64,000 bases of DNA from Chloroflexota bacterium (lineage in GTDB: Bacteria; Chloroflexota; UBA11872; VXOZ01). The stretch lies in NCBI GenBank assembly GCA_022824225.1, contig JAJEAH010000068.1, forward strand, positions 1 through 64,000, read 5' to 3'. This document shows positions 55,434 through 64,000 of this stretch, one piece after another; the first letter of the stretch is position 1; every line of letters starts with the position of its first letter. Under the pieces are notes generated by a model, which did not search any database, was not told where the DNA came from, and saw only the letters and a program-made list of their open reading frames with translations. Both the position numbers and the translations under genes were made by a program.

Positions 55434-56282
55434 TCAGGCCATTTCGTTCTGCGTGGACAGGATAAAGGCGTCGTAATCCTCGCGATCGCGCAGGAATGAA
55501 ACCGGTGAATCTTCCGTGAGAAACCCCGCCGTGCCGCCGTATGCTGCCAGTTCCGATGCATATTGCTCCGCCAGATACGACTCCTCCTGTGAATCCTCAG
55601 CATCCCCGTCAACGGTAACAGTCTGATCTAATGCAAAATGATCGATTCCACTCAGTTCGCGAAATCGGTACCCCATAGGTAGATGTCCCCAGAACGCGGT
55701 TTTTGCATGGTGACCCCAGCCACACCAAACAAGTAGTCTCGTTCCTGGCGGTAGTTCATCAAGAGTGTTGGCGATGGCGCGTGCCTGCTGGTCTTCGCGC
55801 CAATTTTGACTCTCCATGAGAGCCTTGCTACGGCTGTGCGCCTGCTGCTCTTGGTTCAGGTTGATACTCTCCCATTTCTCGAGTTTTGCAGGATGCGCCT
55901 CATAGTCCGCCTCATACGGCACCAGAGTCCAACCGAGGTCGAGTGCCGCTTGGATGAATAACCGCATCTCCGGTTGGGTCAGATACCCTTCTTCAGGCAT
56001 GGCCGGTACCTGCCGCGTGCGATTCGCCTCAGCGGCAAACGAATACGGCCACAACACCTCCATGGCCAAGTGACGCGCACCGGCCTGATGGGCAGCAGAC
56101 AAGATACACCGGCCAATCTCCCGCGTACGGATGCACCGCTGCAAGCCACTGTGCGCCTCATTCATCATGACGACAGAGGAACGCTGAAATCCAATGGCGA
56201 CCAGGGCTTCAGGGCTGCGCCAGACCGTTGTGTCATTCACATTCAGCCGACCCACAATCCGCATAGATCTATGGTAAACCAA
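55434..56282 (-). CDS. Hypothetical protein, possibly erythromycin esterase/ChaN/TraB-like superfamily
   Basis: 282 aa; VVMMNEAHSGLQRCIRTREIGRCILSAAHQAGARHLAMEVL; TRLLVWCGWGHHAKT. Confidence 0.5.
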   Translation of the reverse strand: MVYHRSMRIVGRLNVNDTTVWRSPEALVAIGFQRSSVVMMNEAHSGLQRCIRTREIGRCILSAAHQAGARHLAMEVLWPYSFAAEANRTRQVPAMPEEGYLTQPEMRLFIQAALDLGWTLVPYEADYEAHPAKLEKWESINLNQEQQAHSRSKALMESQNWREDQQARAIANTLDELPPGTRLLVWCGWGHHAKTAFWGHLPMGYRFRELSGIDHFALDQTVTVDGDAEDSQEESYLAEQYASELAAYGGTAGFLTEDSPVSFLRDREDYDAFILSTQNEMA

Positions 56283-56392
56283 AGCCTACCATATCAAGAG
56301 GCACAAGCCTTAGGGCCAAGAATCGCAAGGCATCCCACGCTGCCGCCTAGGAATTACTCGTCGGCGCCCAGTATAGAAGATCTGCGTCTCGC

Positions 56393-57949
56393 TCAAAGCT
56401 GCAAGGGGCGGTTGACTTCGGGTAGAACAACCTCGACGTCATCGTCCGCTAACGCTTCTTGAAAGAACTTGGGATCTTGGGTGTGGATGGGAACGAGACG
56501 CTGGGGGCGAACTTGGCGGATAATGTCGATCAATTCCCCGCCGCTGGCGTGGCCGGAGGCGTGCAGCGGGCCGTCCTGCGATTCGTCGAGACCGTGGATC
56601 TCTACTCCGAAGTGATCAAGCCAGTTTCGCAAGCGTTTGCGGTCCATTTCCATCTCCTCATCGTACGCCTCGCTGCTGGAGTAGATGTAGGTCGCCGGTA
56701 CCGGCGCGAGGCTGGCGAGTTCGTTGATGTCCCAGAACGAGAAGCAGAGGATGTAGTCGCCGGGATTGCAGCGAATGTCGTCTGCATGCACTAACCTCGC
56801 GCTGTGGCGTTCCAGCAGATTCTTCTCCCAGCCGCTGACGCGCGCGCGCGCCTTTTGGTAGAGCACAAAGCCCGGCACAGAACCGAAGTCCGGCACCTCG
56901 TCCGGCGCGGCGTAATGCATCGCTTCAAGCAGGTAGGCGTCCCTATTCAGCACGGCCAGTTGACGGTTCGTGTTCTGCGCTATCTCGTGGAATATGAGGA
57001 GCCGTTCCACGTTGCGCGGGCCGAAATCGGCAAAGACGAGCTTCCCCGCGGCCTGCCGGACAATTCCCTCCGCGGTCTTGTGCACGTCCTCTTCTGTTCT
57101 TGGTGCGCTTGCCCGGCCCGCGCTCGTGCCTTCACACAACAGCACCGCCGGTTCGAGCGCCGCCATCTCCGCTGCCGCCTGCCGGGTCTGCGCGCCGTGC
57201 CGACCGTGCAGGCGCAGATCGCCGGTATAGGCTACCCAACCCGCCGACGTTTCCACCGCGAACGCCGCGGCGCCATAGATGGAGTGGTCCACCGGAAACC
57301 AGCGCAGCCTGTTGCCCGCGCCAATCGTCTCGCCGGCGGCTGCCAGTGGCGCGGGGGCCATCTTTCTGCTGGCCTGCGGCGAATCGTGCCAGAACCGTTC
57401 GGCTGCCAGCGATAGGGGTCCATCGAGCACGCGCAACGGCCGCTGTTGCAACGGCGCGCCGCGCACGGTCCGCAGCACGCCGTCTTTGCTCTCGCGCGGC
57501 ACGGCATACACCAACTCCCGCTCTAGGTCAGTCGGGGCGCTATCCTGAATGGCCTTGGAGATAAGCGCGGTGAGGGCCGTAGTATAGAGCGGAATCTCCG
57601 GGCGCAGGAACGAGACGGAACCGGTGTGGTCCACGTGGGCGTGGCTGAGCAGCACGCCATCCACGTGATCAAGCGTGCGATGCAGGCCATGTGTTTGCCA
57701 GCGTGACCAAAAGTCTGCGTCTGGTTCTAGATCGGACCGGTAGATGCCCTGCAGCAAAGGCAACATGCCGGTCTGGAAGAAGTCATTCAGACCGTAGCCG
57801 GGCCGCGGATTGAGGAACTCCTCAAAGTACTTGCCCCGCACTTTGAAGGAGATGCCAAAGTCGAAGAATAGGCGAGTGGCGCCGTCAACGAGCAGAATCT
57901 TGTTGCCGCCAATCTCGTTGCGACCGCCGTAGAAGTGCAATTCAGGCAC
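56393..57949 (-). CDS. MBL-fold metallo-hydrolase, RNase J/CPSF-like
   Basis: 518 aa; FYGGRNEIGGNKILLVDG, LLSHAHVDHTGSVSFL, VAYTGDLRLHGRHG, GHASGGELIDIIRQVRPQRLVPIHTQDP. Confidence 0.87.
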   Translation of the reverse strand: MPELHFYGGRNEIGGNKILLVDGATRLFFDFGISFKVRGKYFEEFLNPRPGYGLNDFFQTGMLPLLQGIYRSDLEPDADFWSRWQTHGLHRTLDHVDGVLLSHAHVDHTGSVSFLRPEIPLYTTALTALISKAIQDSAPTDLERELVYAVPRESKDGVLRTVRGAPLQQRPLRVLDGPLSLAAERFWHDSPQASRKMAPAPLAAAGETIGAGNRLRWFPVDHSIYGAAAFAVETSAGWVAYTGDLRLHGRHGAQTRQAAAEMAALEPAVLLCEGTSAGRASAPRTEEDVHKTAEGIVRQAAGKLVFADFGPRNVERLLIFHEIAQNTNRQLAVLNRDAYLLEAMHYAAPDEVPDFGSVPGFVLYQKARARVSGWEKNLLERHSARLVHADDIRCNPGDYILCFSFWDINELASLAPVPATYIYSSSEAYDEEMEMDRKRLRNWLDHFGVEIHGLDESQDGPLHASGHASGGELIDIIRQVRPQRLVPIHTQDPKFFQEALADDDVEVVLPEVNRPLQL

Positions 57950-58105
57950 GGTAGAACCTCGGCAAGACTACACTCATGGTTGACACTCCCCAATCAGTCC
58001 TTTCAATGGCTTTCTGAGGCGCGCAATTTGGCGAGTGCCGTTGAGATGCCGTTCGCCCTGGCCCTCTTCCCTGAAAGAGGGCTGACAGGCGGATGAAAAT
58101 GTCAT

Positions 58106-58317
58106 TCTGAGGAGTTGAGCGACGAAGAATCTAGGCTGGTGAGTGCACTAGATTCCTCGCTGCACTCGGAATGACATAGGTGTAGCTTCGCATAGTCATC
58201 AAGTCTGGTGCTCTGAGGAGCTGAGCGACGAAGAACTTAGGCTGGTGAGTGCACTAGATTCCTCGCTGCACTCGGAATGACATAGGTGTAGCTTCGCATA
58301 GTCATCACGTTTGGTGC
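58106..58317. repeat. 106-bp tandem duplication of the GTCATTC palindromic element
   Basis: TCTGAGGAG(T/C)TGAGCGACGAAGAA...GGAATGACATAGGTGTAGCTTCGCATAGTCATCA at 58106 and 58212. Confidence 0.92.
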
Positions 58318-58493
58318 TACTTATTCCTCTCTTGATTACACTTGACCTCTAACACAGATACTCCTAGCGCAGCGTCGCATAGGGCTCGCGGAACGCAATG
58401 ACGCTGACTTCCCTGGGATGTACTTTAGATTCCTCACTCCGCTGCGCTGCGTTCGGAATGACACGTGAAGTCGAATATATTACACACACCACT

Positions 58494-58659
58494 GTCAGTC
58501 CAGGAGAGAGAATGGTGTCTTGTCAGTCTAGGAGAGAGTAGGGTTTCTCATCAGTCCTGGAGGGAGGAGGGTCTCTTGTCAGTCCTGGAGAGAGGGGTTA
58601 CCTACCAGTCCTGGAGAGAGGAGGGTTTCTTATCGGTCCTGGAGAGAGGGCGGGTCTCC
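58494..58659. repeat. 28-bp minisatellite, about 6 copies
   Basis: GTCAGTCCTGGAGAGAGGAGGGTTTCTT variants starting 58494, 58522, 58550, 58578, 58604, 58632. Confidence 0.92.
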
Positions 58660-58701
58660 TTTGACCGCCGGCCCGGACTACGAGTGGTCTGCAAATGAAA
58701 C

Positions 58702-58729
58702 GTAGGGGCGGTTCGCGAACCGCCCCTAC
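58702..58729. repeat. Third copy of the 28-bp palindrome GTAGGGGCGGTTCGCGAACCGCCCCTAC
   Basis: Identical to 40508-40535 and 40779-40806. Confidence 0.93.
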
Positions 58730-58775
58730 CGTACTCAATACTCTTGTCGGCAACGCTACACGTACATCGGCGACT

Positions 58776-60887
58776 CTAGATGAACAACGGCGCCAGCACG
58801 AGCGTAATCGTGGAAAACAGCTTGATGAGCACGTGCAGCGAGGGGCCGGCCGTATCCTTCAGCGGATCGCCCACGGTATCGCCGACCACGGCCGCATGGT
58901 GGGCCATGGAGTTCTTGCCGACGGGGTTGCCGTCGTCGTCTTTCAGATTACCCGCCTCGATGAACTTCTTGGCGTTATCCCACGCGCCGCCGCCGTTATT
59001 GAGGATGGTCGCCAGGATGATGCCGGACATGGTACCCACCATGAGGAAGGCCGCTTCCGCCTCCCAGCGGAGCGCAACGCCGACGACGATGGGTGCGGCG
59101 ACCGCCAGCAGACCCGGCAAGATCATCTCACGCAGAGCCGAGCGCGTCGTGATGTCCACGCAGCGGGCGTAGTCCGGCCGCACGGTGCCTTCCAAGATGC
59201 CTGGTTCTTCCTCGAACTGCCGGCGGACCTCCTGGATGATGTCGCCGGCCGCGCGACCCACGGCGCGAATAGCCAGCGCGCTAAAGAGGAAGACCACCAT
59301 GGCGCCGATGAAGCCGCCGATGAAGACCTCCACCTTTACCAAGTCAACCTGAATAGCCTCGTGGGGCAGGCCCAGTTTGTGCCGCACCTCATCCAGAAAC
59401 GCCTGGAAGAGCAGGAACGCCGCCAGGCCCGCCGAGCCGATGGCGTAGCCCTTGGTGAGGGCCTTGGTGGTATTGCCCACCGAGTCGAGTTGGTCGGTAA
59501 TCACCCGGGCTTCTTCCGGCGCGTCCGACATTTCGGTGATGCCGCCGGCATTGTCGGTGATGGGCCCAAACGTATCCATAGACAGCACGTACGCCGCGCT
59601 CATGAGCATGCCCATGGTCGCCACCGCCGTCGCGTAGATGCCCTGCACCGCCGCGCTCACGCCTTCCACTTCGGCCAACGTGCCCAGCCAGAAAGAGAGA
59701 CCGAGGGCAAAGACGATTGCCAACACGGACGTTGCGGTCGTCTCGAGTCCGATAGCGAAACCGCTAATGATATTCGTCGCCGGCCCGGTGCGGGATGCCT
59801 CGGCAATCTCCTTCACCGGCCGCCAGCTACCCGAGGTATAGTATTGCGTTATGTAAACAAACGCCAAGCTGGTCAGAATGCCAACGGTCCCTGCCCAGAA
59901 GAACATCATGTCTCCCAAGAGGTAGTAGACCGACACGAACATAAACACGATCGAGAGTACCGTAATGACGTAGTAGCCCTTATTGAGGGCATTCATCGGG
60001 TTCTTCGGATCTGCGCCCCGCGCCAGCATGACGCCCACCACAGACGCTACCAGCCCAAATGCTCGTACGATGAGCGGGAAGAGCACCCAGGCCAGGTTGT
60101 TGGTCGCCACCGCCAGGCTCGCGCCGAGGATCATGGCGCCGATGTTCTCAGCAGCAGTAGACTCGAAGAGGTCGGCGCCGCGGCCGGCGCAGTCGCCGAC
60201 GTTGTCACCCACCAGGTCTGCCACCACCGCCGCATTGCGCGGGTCGTCCTCAGGAATGCCCTGTTCGACCTTGCCGACCAAGTCCGCGCCCACGTCGGCG
60301 GCTTTGGTGTAGATACCGCCGCCAAGCTGAGCGAAGAGCGCCACGAAACTGGCGCCGAAGCCGAAACCAACGATACTGCTGACCACTGCCAGCGAATTCT
60401 CCGGCGTCAGATCGTTGCCGCCGTAGACCAGCAACATGGCGCCCACACCGATGAGGCTCAGCGCCACCACCAGGAAACCGGAAACCGCGCCGCCGCGCAG
60501 CGAGACTTTCAGCGCTTCTTCCAGACTCGAACGCGCCGCATTGGCCGCGCGGCCGTTGGACTGCACGGCAATGTACATGCCCACAAACCCGGAAAGCGCG
60601 GAGCAGACCGCGCCCACCAGGAAGGCGATGGCGGTCTTGATGCCAAGTTCGGTGTCAGAAGCAAAGTAGCCAATGATGCCGCCAATCACGACGGCAGCGA
60701 TGATTGAGAGAATGCCGATGGTGCGGTATTGCCGGTTTAGGAAAGCGGTCGCGCCTTCGAAAATCATGCCGGCGATTTCCTGCATCTGCTCGGACCCGCG
60801 GTCGCGGCGCAGAACATCGTATGCCAACCAGATCGCGAAAATAACAGAAATAAGACAGGCTATCGGGACTGCCCAGACTAGTTCCAC
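58776..60887 (-). CDS. hppA: Membrane-bound proton-translocating pyrophosphatase
   Basis: 703 aa; GGGIYTKAADVGADLVGKVEQGIPEDDPRNAAVVADLVGDNVGDCAGRGADLFES, GNTTKALTKGYAIGSAGL. Confidence 0.96.
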   Translation of the reverse strand: MELVWAVPIACLISVIFAIWLAYDVLRRDRGSEQMQEIAGMIFEGATAFLNRQYRTIGILSIIAAVVIGGIIGYFASDTELGIKTAIAFLVGAVCSALSGFVGMYIAVQSNGRAANAARSSLEEALKVSLRGGAVSGFLVVALSLIGVGAMLLVYGGNDLTPENSLAVVSSIVGFGFGASFVALFAQLGGGIYTKAADVGADLVGKVEQGIPEDDPRNAAVVADLVGDNVGDCAGRGADLFESTAAENIGAMILGASLAVATNNLAWVLFPLIVRAFGLVASVVGVMLARGADPKNPMNALNKGYYVITVLSIVFMFVSVYYLLGDMMFFWAGTVGILTSLAFVYITQYYTSGSWRPVKEIAEASRTGPATNIISGFAIGLETTATSVLAIVFALGLSFWLGTLAEVEGVSAAVQGIYATAVATMGMLMSAAYVLSMDTFGPITDNAGGITEMSDAPEEARVITDQLDSVGNTTKALTKGYAIGSAGLAAFLLFQAFLDEVRHKLGLPHEAIQVDLVKVEVFIGGFIGAMVVFLFSALAIRAVGRAAGDIIQEVRRQFEEEPGILEGTVRPDYARCVDITTRSALREMILPGLLAVAAPIVVGVALRWEAEAAFLMVGTMSGIILATILNNGGGAWDNAKKFIEAGNLKDDDGNPVGKNSMAHHAAVVGDTVGDPLKDTAGPSLHVLIKLFSTITLVLAPLFI

Positions 60888-60888
60888 G

Positions 60889-61974
60889 TTACTGTGTACC
60901 TCCCGTCGTTGGCACGTTGCTTTGCTTCAACACCTCGCTCAAGGCCTTGAAGAACTCATTCATTTCTTCTTCTGTCCCAATTGTGATGCGCAGGTAGCGC
61001 TCCAATCCGTGTTGCCGGAAGTAGCGCACCAGCACCTTTCGCTCTTTCAGTGCTTCGAAAACGTCAGCCGCCGTGTGCGTCGTGGGCTCGACGAAGAGAA
61101 AGTTGGCGTCCGAAGGATACACCTTGCAGGGGAATTCCCGCGCCAGGCGCGCGGCCACGCGCTCGCGCCGCTCCCGGATCTCCGCGCACACTTTCCGCAT
61201 CCACCCGTAGTCATCCAGGGTTGCCAGCGCTATCGCCTGGCTGGGTCGGCTGACGCTGTAGGAATCGCGCAGCTTCCACAAGGGCTCCAGTAATTCCGGG
61301 CGGGCAAACGCGTAGCCCACCCGCACGCCGGCGAGCCCAAAAGACTTAGACATGCTCCGTGACACGATGATGTTGTCGTACTTCTCAATCAACGGAAGCG
61401 CGGAAGCCGAGGCAAAATCCACGTACGCCTCATCCACCACGACCAAACCGGCGCATTGTTCCGCCAATCGTTCTATCTGGTCTGGCGGCGTAAACGTGCC
61501 CGTCGGTGAATTGGGGTTAGATATGGCAGTCAACGTCGCCTGTTCCGCGGCCAGGGCGTCGATGGGAACGGCAAAGTCGGGGCCGGGTTCAACGGTCTTG
61601 ATGGCCGCGTCCTGCATGTGCGCCCACACTTCGTAGTACGGGTACGTGGGAAAAGTGTAGGCTACGGTCTGACCCCGCTCGACGTAGGCGCGGAAGATGA
61701 GGTTGAGGATTTGGTCCGAGCCGTTATCCACATACACCCAGCCCACGTCCAGGTCATAGATCTGGGATAGTTTCTCTCTCAGGTCCGCGGCCAGAGGATC
61801 TGGATACCGCGAGAGCGCCTGGCTGGCTTGGCCTTCCAACGCCGCCAACGCTTTAGGCGACGTGTAGGGATTCTCGTTCGTATTGAGCTTGGTCCACCCA
61901 GCGCCTTGGGGTTGCTCCCCGGGCACATAGGGCGCCAAGTCCTGTACTGCTTTTCGCGGGGCCGGGATCACCAA
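60889..61974 (-). CDS. hisC: Histidinol-phosphate aminotransferase
   Basis: 361 aa; KLNTNENPYTSPKAL, AISNPNSPTGTFTPPDQI, VVVDEAYVDF, SRSMSKSFGLAGVRVGY. Confidence 0.93.
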   Translation of the reverse strand: MVIPAPRKAVQDLAPYVPGEQPQGAGWTKLNTNENPYTSPKALAALEGQASQALSRYPDPLAADLREKLSQIYDLDVGWVYVDNGSDQILNLIFRAYVERGQTVAYTFPTYPYYEVWAHMQDAAIKTVEPGPDFAVPIDALAAEQATLTAISNPNSPTGTFTPPDQIERLAEQCAGLVVVDEAYVDFASASALPLIEKYDNIIVSRSMSKSFGLAGVRVGYAFARPELLEPLWKLRDSYSVSRPSQAIALATLDDYGWMRKVCAEIRERRERVAARLAREFPCKVYPSDANFLFVEPTTHTAADVFEALKERKVLVRYFRQHGLERYLRITIGTEEEMNEFFKALSEVLKQSNVPTTGGTQ

Positions 61975-62511
61975 TCGTCTCGTTTCCTGGGAGCGAAACC
62001 TGCCGCACCACGCGCCGTGGTCTGCGATTCAGCGCCGGACTTCGCCGCACGTACGGGCCAACCACCTGGCTGGATGGCGCGACATACCAACGCCAAGCCT
62101 ACTGGCAACTGAGGCATTATAGCGAAGATTGTGAATAATGTCACGTGTGGAGGGTGCGCCCACGGCGAGTGGGCGTACGCCTACGGCGAGCGGGCGCATG
62201 CCCCGCCGCCTCGACGCTCTGCCCCCCAAATCCACTGCTTGCCGGCGGCAAAACTCGGGACGAGACTGGGCCGTCTCGTTCGCGAACACCCCGCCACACG
62301 CCCAACCGTCATGCGCGGCCGCGAGGCAGCCTCGCGCCGAGATCACGCGCTGATTCCTTGCGTGGGAGCCGGCATGCGCAGCGCCGCGTCGCCCTGGCAG
62401 GCTGCGCCCCATCCGCACACCCGCACGTCGGCAGATGAACGGTCGGCGCCGTAGCAGCGGCCCTTGATATCGGCGCACTCTTAGCGGCGCTCTCGCAGCG
62501 GCGCAAAAGTG

Positions 62512-62550
62512 CAAAGGCAGAGCATCCCGCTAAAGAATGCTCTGCCTTTG
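62512..62550 (-). terminator. Hairpin terminator after the minus-strand binding-protein gene
   Basis: Perfect 14-bp inverted repeat CAAAGGCAGAGCAT...ATGCTCTGCCTTTG; TTTT on the minus-strand distal side. Confidence 0.75.
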
Positions 62551-62572
62551 GTCTCGCCGATTGATACTGAGA

Positions 62573-63922
62573 CTACTGGATGCAGCCGCCTTCGGCCAGC
62601 CAGTTCTCCAACTGACCCTGCGTGCGATCGAGAGCCTCGGGCACCGTCAGGGCGCCTTCCATCATCTCCGCCCACGTCTCTTGCCAGGCAGCGTTAAATT
62701 CAGACTGCATGAAGATCGTGGGGGTAATGCGGCTGTTGGCAGCCTGCATGAGATAGACGTCAATGTCCTCGTAGTCCGTAGTCGTAGCCGGCGTAACGTT
62801 CTTGTTGGCCACGTAGCGGCCGCCGCCGAGCGCCGCCACCTGATCGACCACGTCGGCGCTGACGGTATGCTTCAGGAATTCCCAGCCACCGTCGGGGTTC
62901 GCACCGGAACCGCCGAGGTACATGGCGTTGTTCGCCAGCGCGATTTCACGGCCGGCAGGACCATTGGGCATCGGCGCCATGCCGATCTCGAAGAGCGCCT
63001 CCGGCGTGATGTTGGCCTCAAACGTGCGCACGTTGAAAGAGCCCGTGTTGAACATGGCCTGGGTGCCCGCAATGTAGGAGCCGCCCATGACCTTGTGCAC
63101 CAACCCCACGTCCACGTGGAATTGCACGGCCTCACGGAACGCGTCTGAGGTAAACGTGGGCATGGTGCAGCCTGCGTCCCAGAAGTCCGCGCCGTACGCC
63201 CACGCGTACATGCACAGATAGGACGTGAAATTCGCATAGAGCTGCACGCCGCCCTGCACGATCTCATCGCCGTCCACCTTGGTCAGCACCTTGGCAGACT
63301 CCAAGAGCGCTTCCCAGGTCCACTCGCCGTCCGCTTCCATCTCTTCCGGGTTCTTCAGGCCGGCTTCGGTGAAGAGATTCTTGTTGAACCAAATCTCCTT
63401 GCCGTTGCTGAACCAGGCCAAGCCATACGTCTGGCCCTGATACCGCTCCTTGGTCGCTTCGTAGAAGTCATCAGGAGAAACGTCGGCATCCGCAGCCAGG
63501 TAGGGATCGATGTTTGTAATGATCTCGGAATCGATGAAACCACCCAACCAAGCAAAGTAGCCGTAAACGGCATCAAAGGCGATGCCACCCGCCTGCGCGG
63601 CGCCGGCCTTGGCTGGCAGCTCACCAAAGCTCGTACCCGTCACCGTGAGTTCCAGGTCCGGGTGCTTCTCCTTGAACGTATCGAAAATATCGCCGAAAGA
63701 ATTCTGCCAAATCTCGTTCTGGGCCAGGTCTACGTGCAGGTAATTTACGACCTTAGCATCCATGGCCTCGGTCGATTCTTCAGCCTTTGGCTCCTCTGCC
63801 ATTTCCTCTTCGGCCGGAGCCGATTCGGCCATCTGCGCCTGGCCGCAGGCAGCTAGCAGCAGTCCCGCGCCCGCCAGCGCGCTGCCGCCGAGAAACGCGC
63901 GGCGTGATAGTCCCTTACGCAT
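62573..63922 (-). CDS. Extracellular solute-binding protein (sugar-type), Tat-type lipoprotein
   Basis: MRKGLSRRAFLGGSALAGAGLLLAACGQAQ; SBP_bac_1-like body; GGAGGTGGAGC before ATG at 63922. Confidence 0.87.
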   Translation of the reverse strand: MRKGLSRRAFLGGSALAGAGLLLAACGQAQMAESAPAEEEMAEEPKAEESTEAMDAKVVNYLHVDLAQNEIWQNSFGDIFDTFKEKHPDLELTVTGTSFGELPAKAGAAQAGGIAFDAVYGYFAWLGGFIDSEIITNIDPYLAADADVSPDDFYEATKERYQGQTYGLAWFSNGKEIWFNKNLFTEAGLKNPEEMEADGEWTWEALLESAKVLTKVDGDEIVQGGVQLYANFTSYLCMYAWAYGADFWDAGCTMPTFTSDAFREAVQFHVDVGLVHKVMGGSYIAGTQAMFNTGSFNVRTFEANITPEALFEIGMAPMPNGPAGREIALANNAMYLGGSGANPDGGWEFLKHTVSADVVDQVAALGGGRYVANKNVTPATTTDYEDIDVYLMQAANSRITPTIFMQSEFNAAWQETWAEMMEGALTVPEALDRTQGQLENWLAEGGCIQ

Positions 63923-64000
63923 GCTCCACCTCCTAATGTGGCACATGATCTCTCTGTTTCCGGTTCGCACCATCTAACAGAGACTTACCCTCAATCGAAA

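Noticed and set aside
58465-58698. 77 aa ORF over the 28-bp minisatellite, and possible CRISPR
   Set aside because: Units are contiguous with no spacers and the period is not a codon multiple; neither a gene nor a CRISPR array is supported.
58695-60707. 670 aa plus-strand ORF opposite hppA
   Set aside because: Antisense shadow of a clear hppA gene; composition rich in R/H/D and no recognisable motif.

Overview
This 64 kb, high-GC bacterial window is densely coded on both strands. The mix of a T-box leader, Tat-type lipoprotein binding proteins, sugar isomerases and Gfo/Idh/MocA enzymes suggests Chloroflexota, but that is an inference. The main block is a tryptophan locus at about 20.16-30.6 kb. 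It has a sigma70-like promoter, a T-box leader (specifier UGG, T-box UGGC, terminator), then trpE-G-D-C-F, a DUF2281-like ORF, a repeat-filled gap, and trpS-trpB-trpA with a coupled TIM-barrel isomerase. Other recognisable content: a FecBCD-type metal/siderophore/cobalamin ABC locus (44-49.7 kb), two apparently orphan sugar-type binding proteins with their own terminators, hppA, hisC, smpB, HicBA, KDG kinase/KDPG aldolase, a flippase, an ECF sigma factor and an MBL-fold RNase J-like protein. There is also an unusually rich set of dispersed and tandem repeats. The best candidates for something undescribed are: (i) a family of large polytopic membrane proteins with a duplicated two-Cys C-terminal module, present as two intact copies and one frameshifted relic, each intact copy next to an alpha/beta hydrolase; (ii) a promoter plus inverted-repeat operator shared by the two metal-type binding-protein genes, one of which carries an in-frame TAG inside its conserved C-terminus; (iii) repeat-derived C-terminal tails on TrpC and the sigma factor; (iv) a chelatase-like/[2Fe-2S] fusion that appears to lack the chelatase histidines. 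No rRNA, convincing tRNA, CRISPR array or transposase was seen. All family calls were made by eye without database searches.
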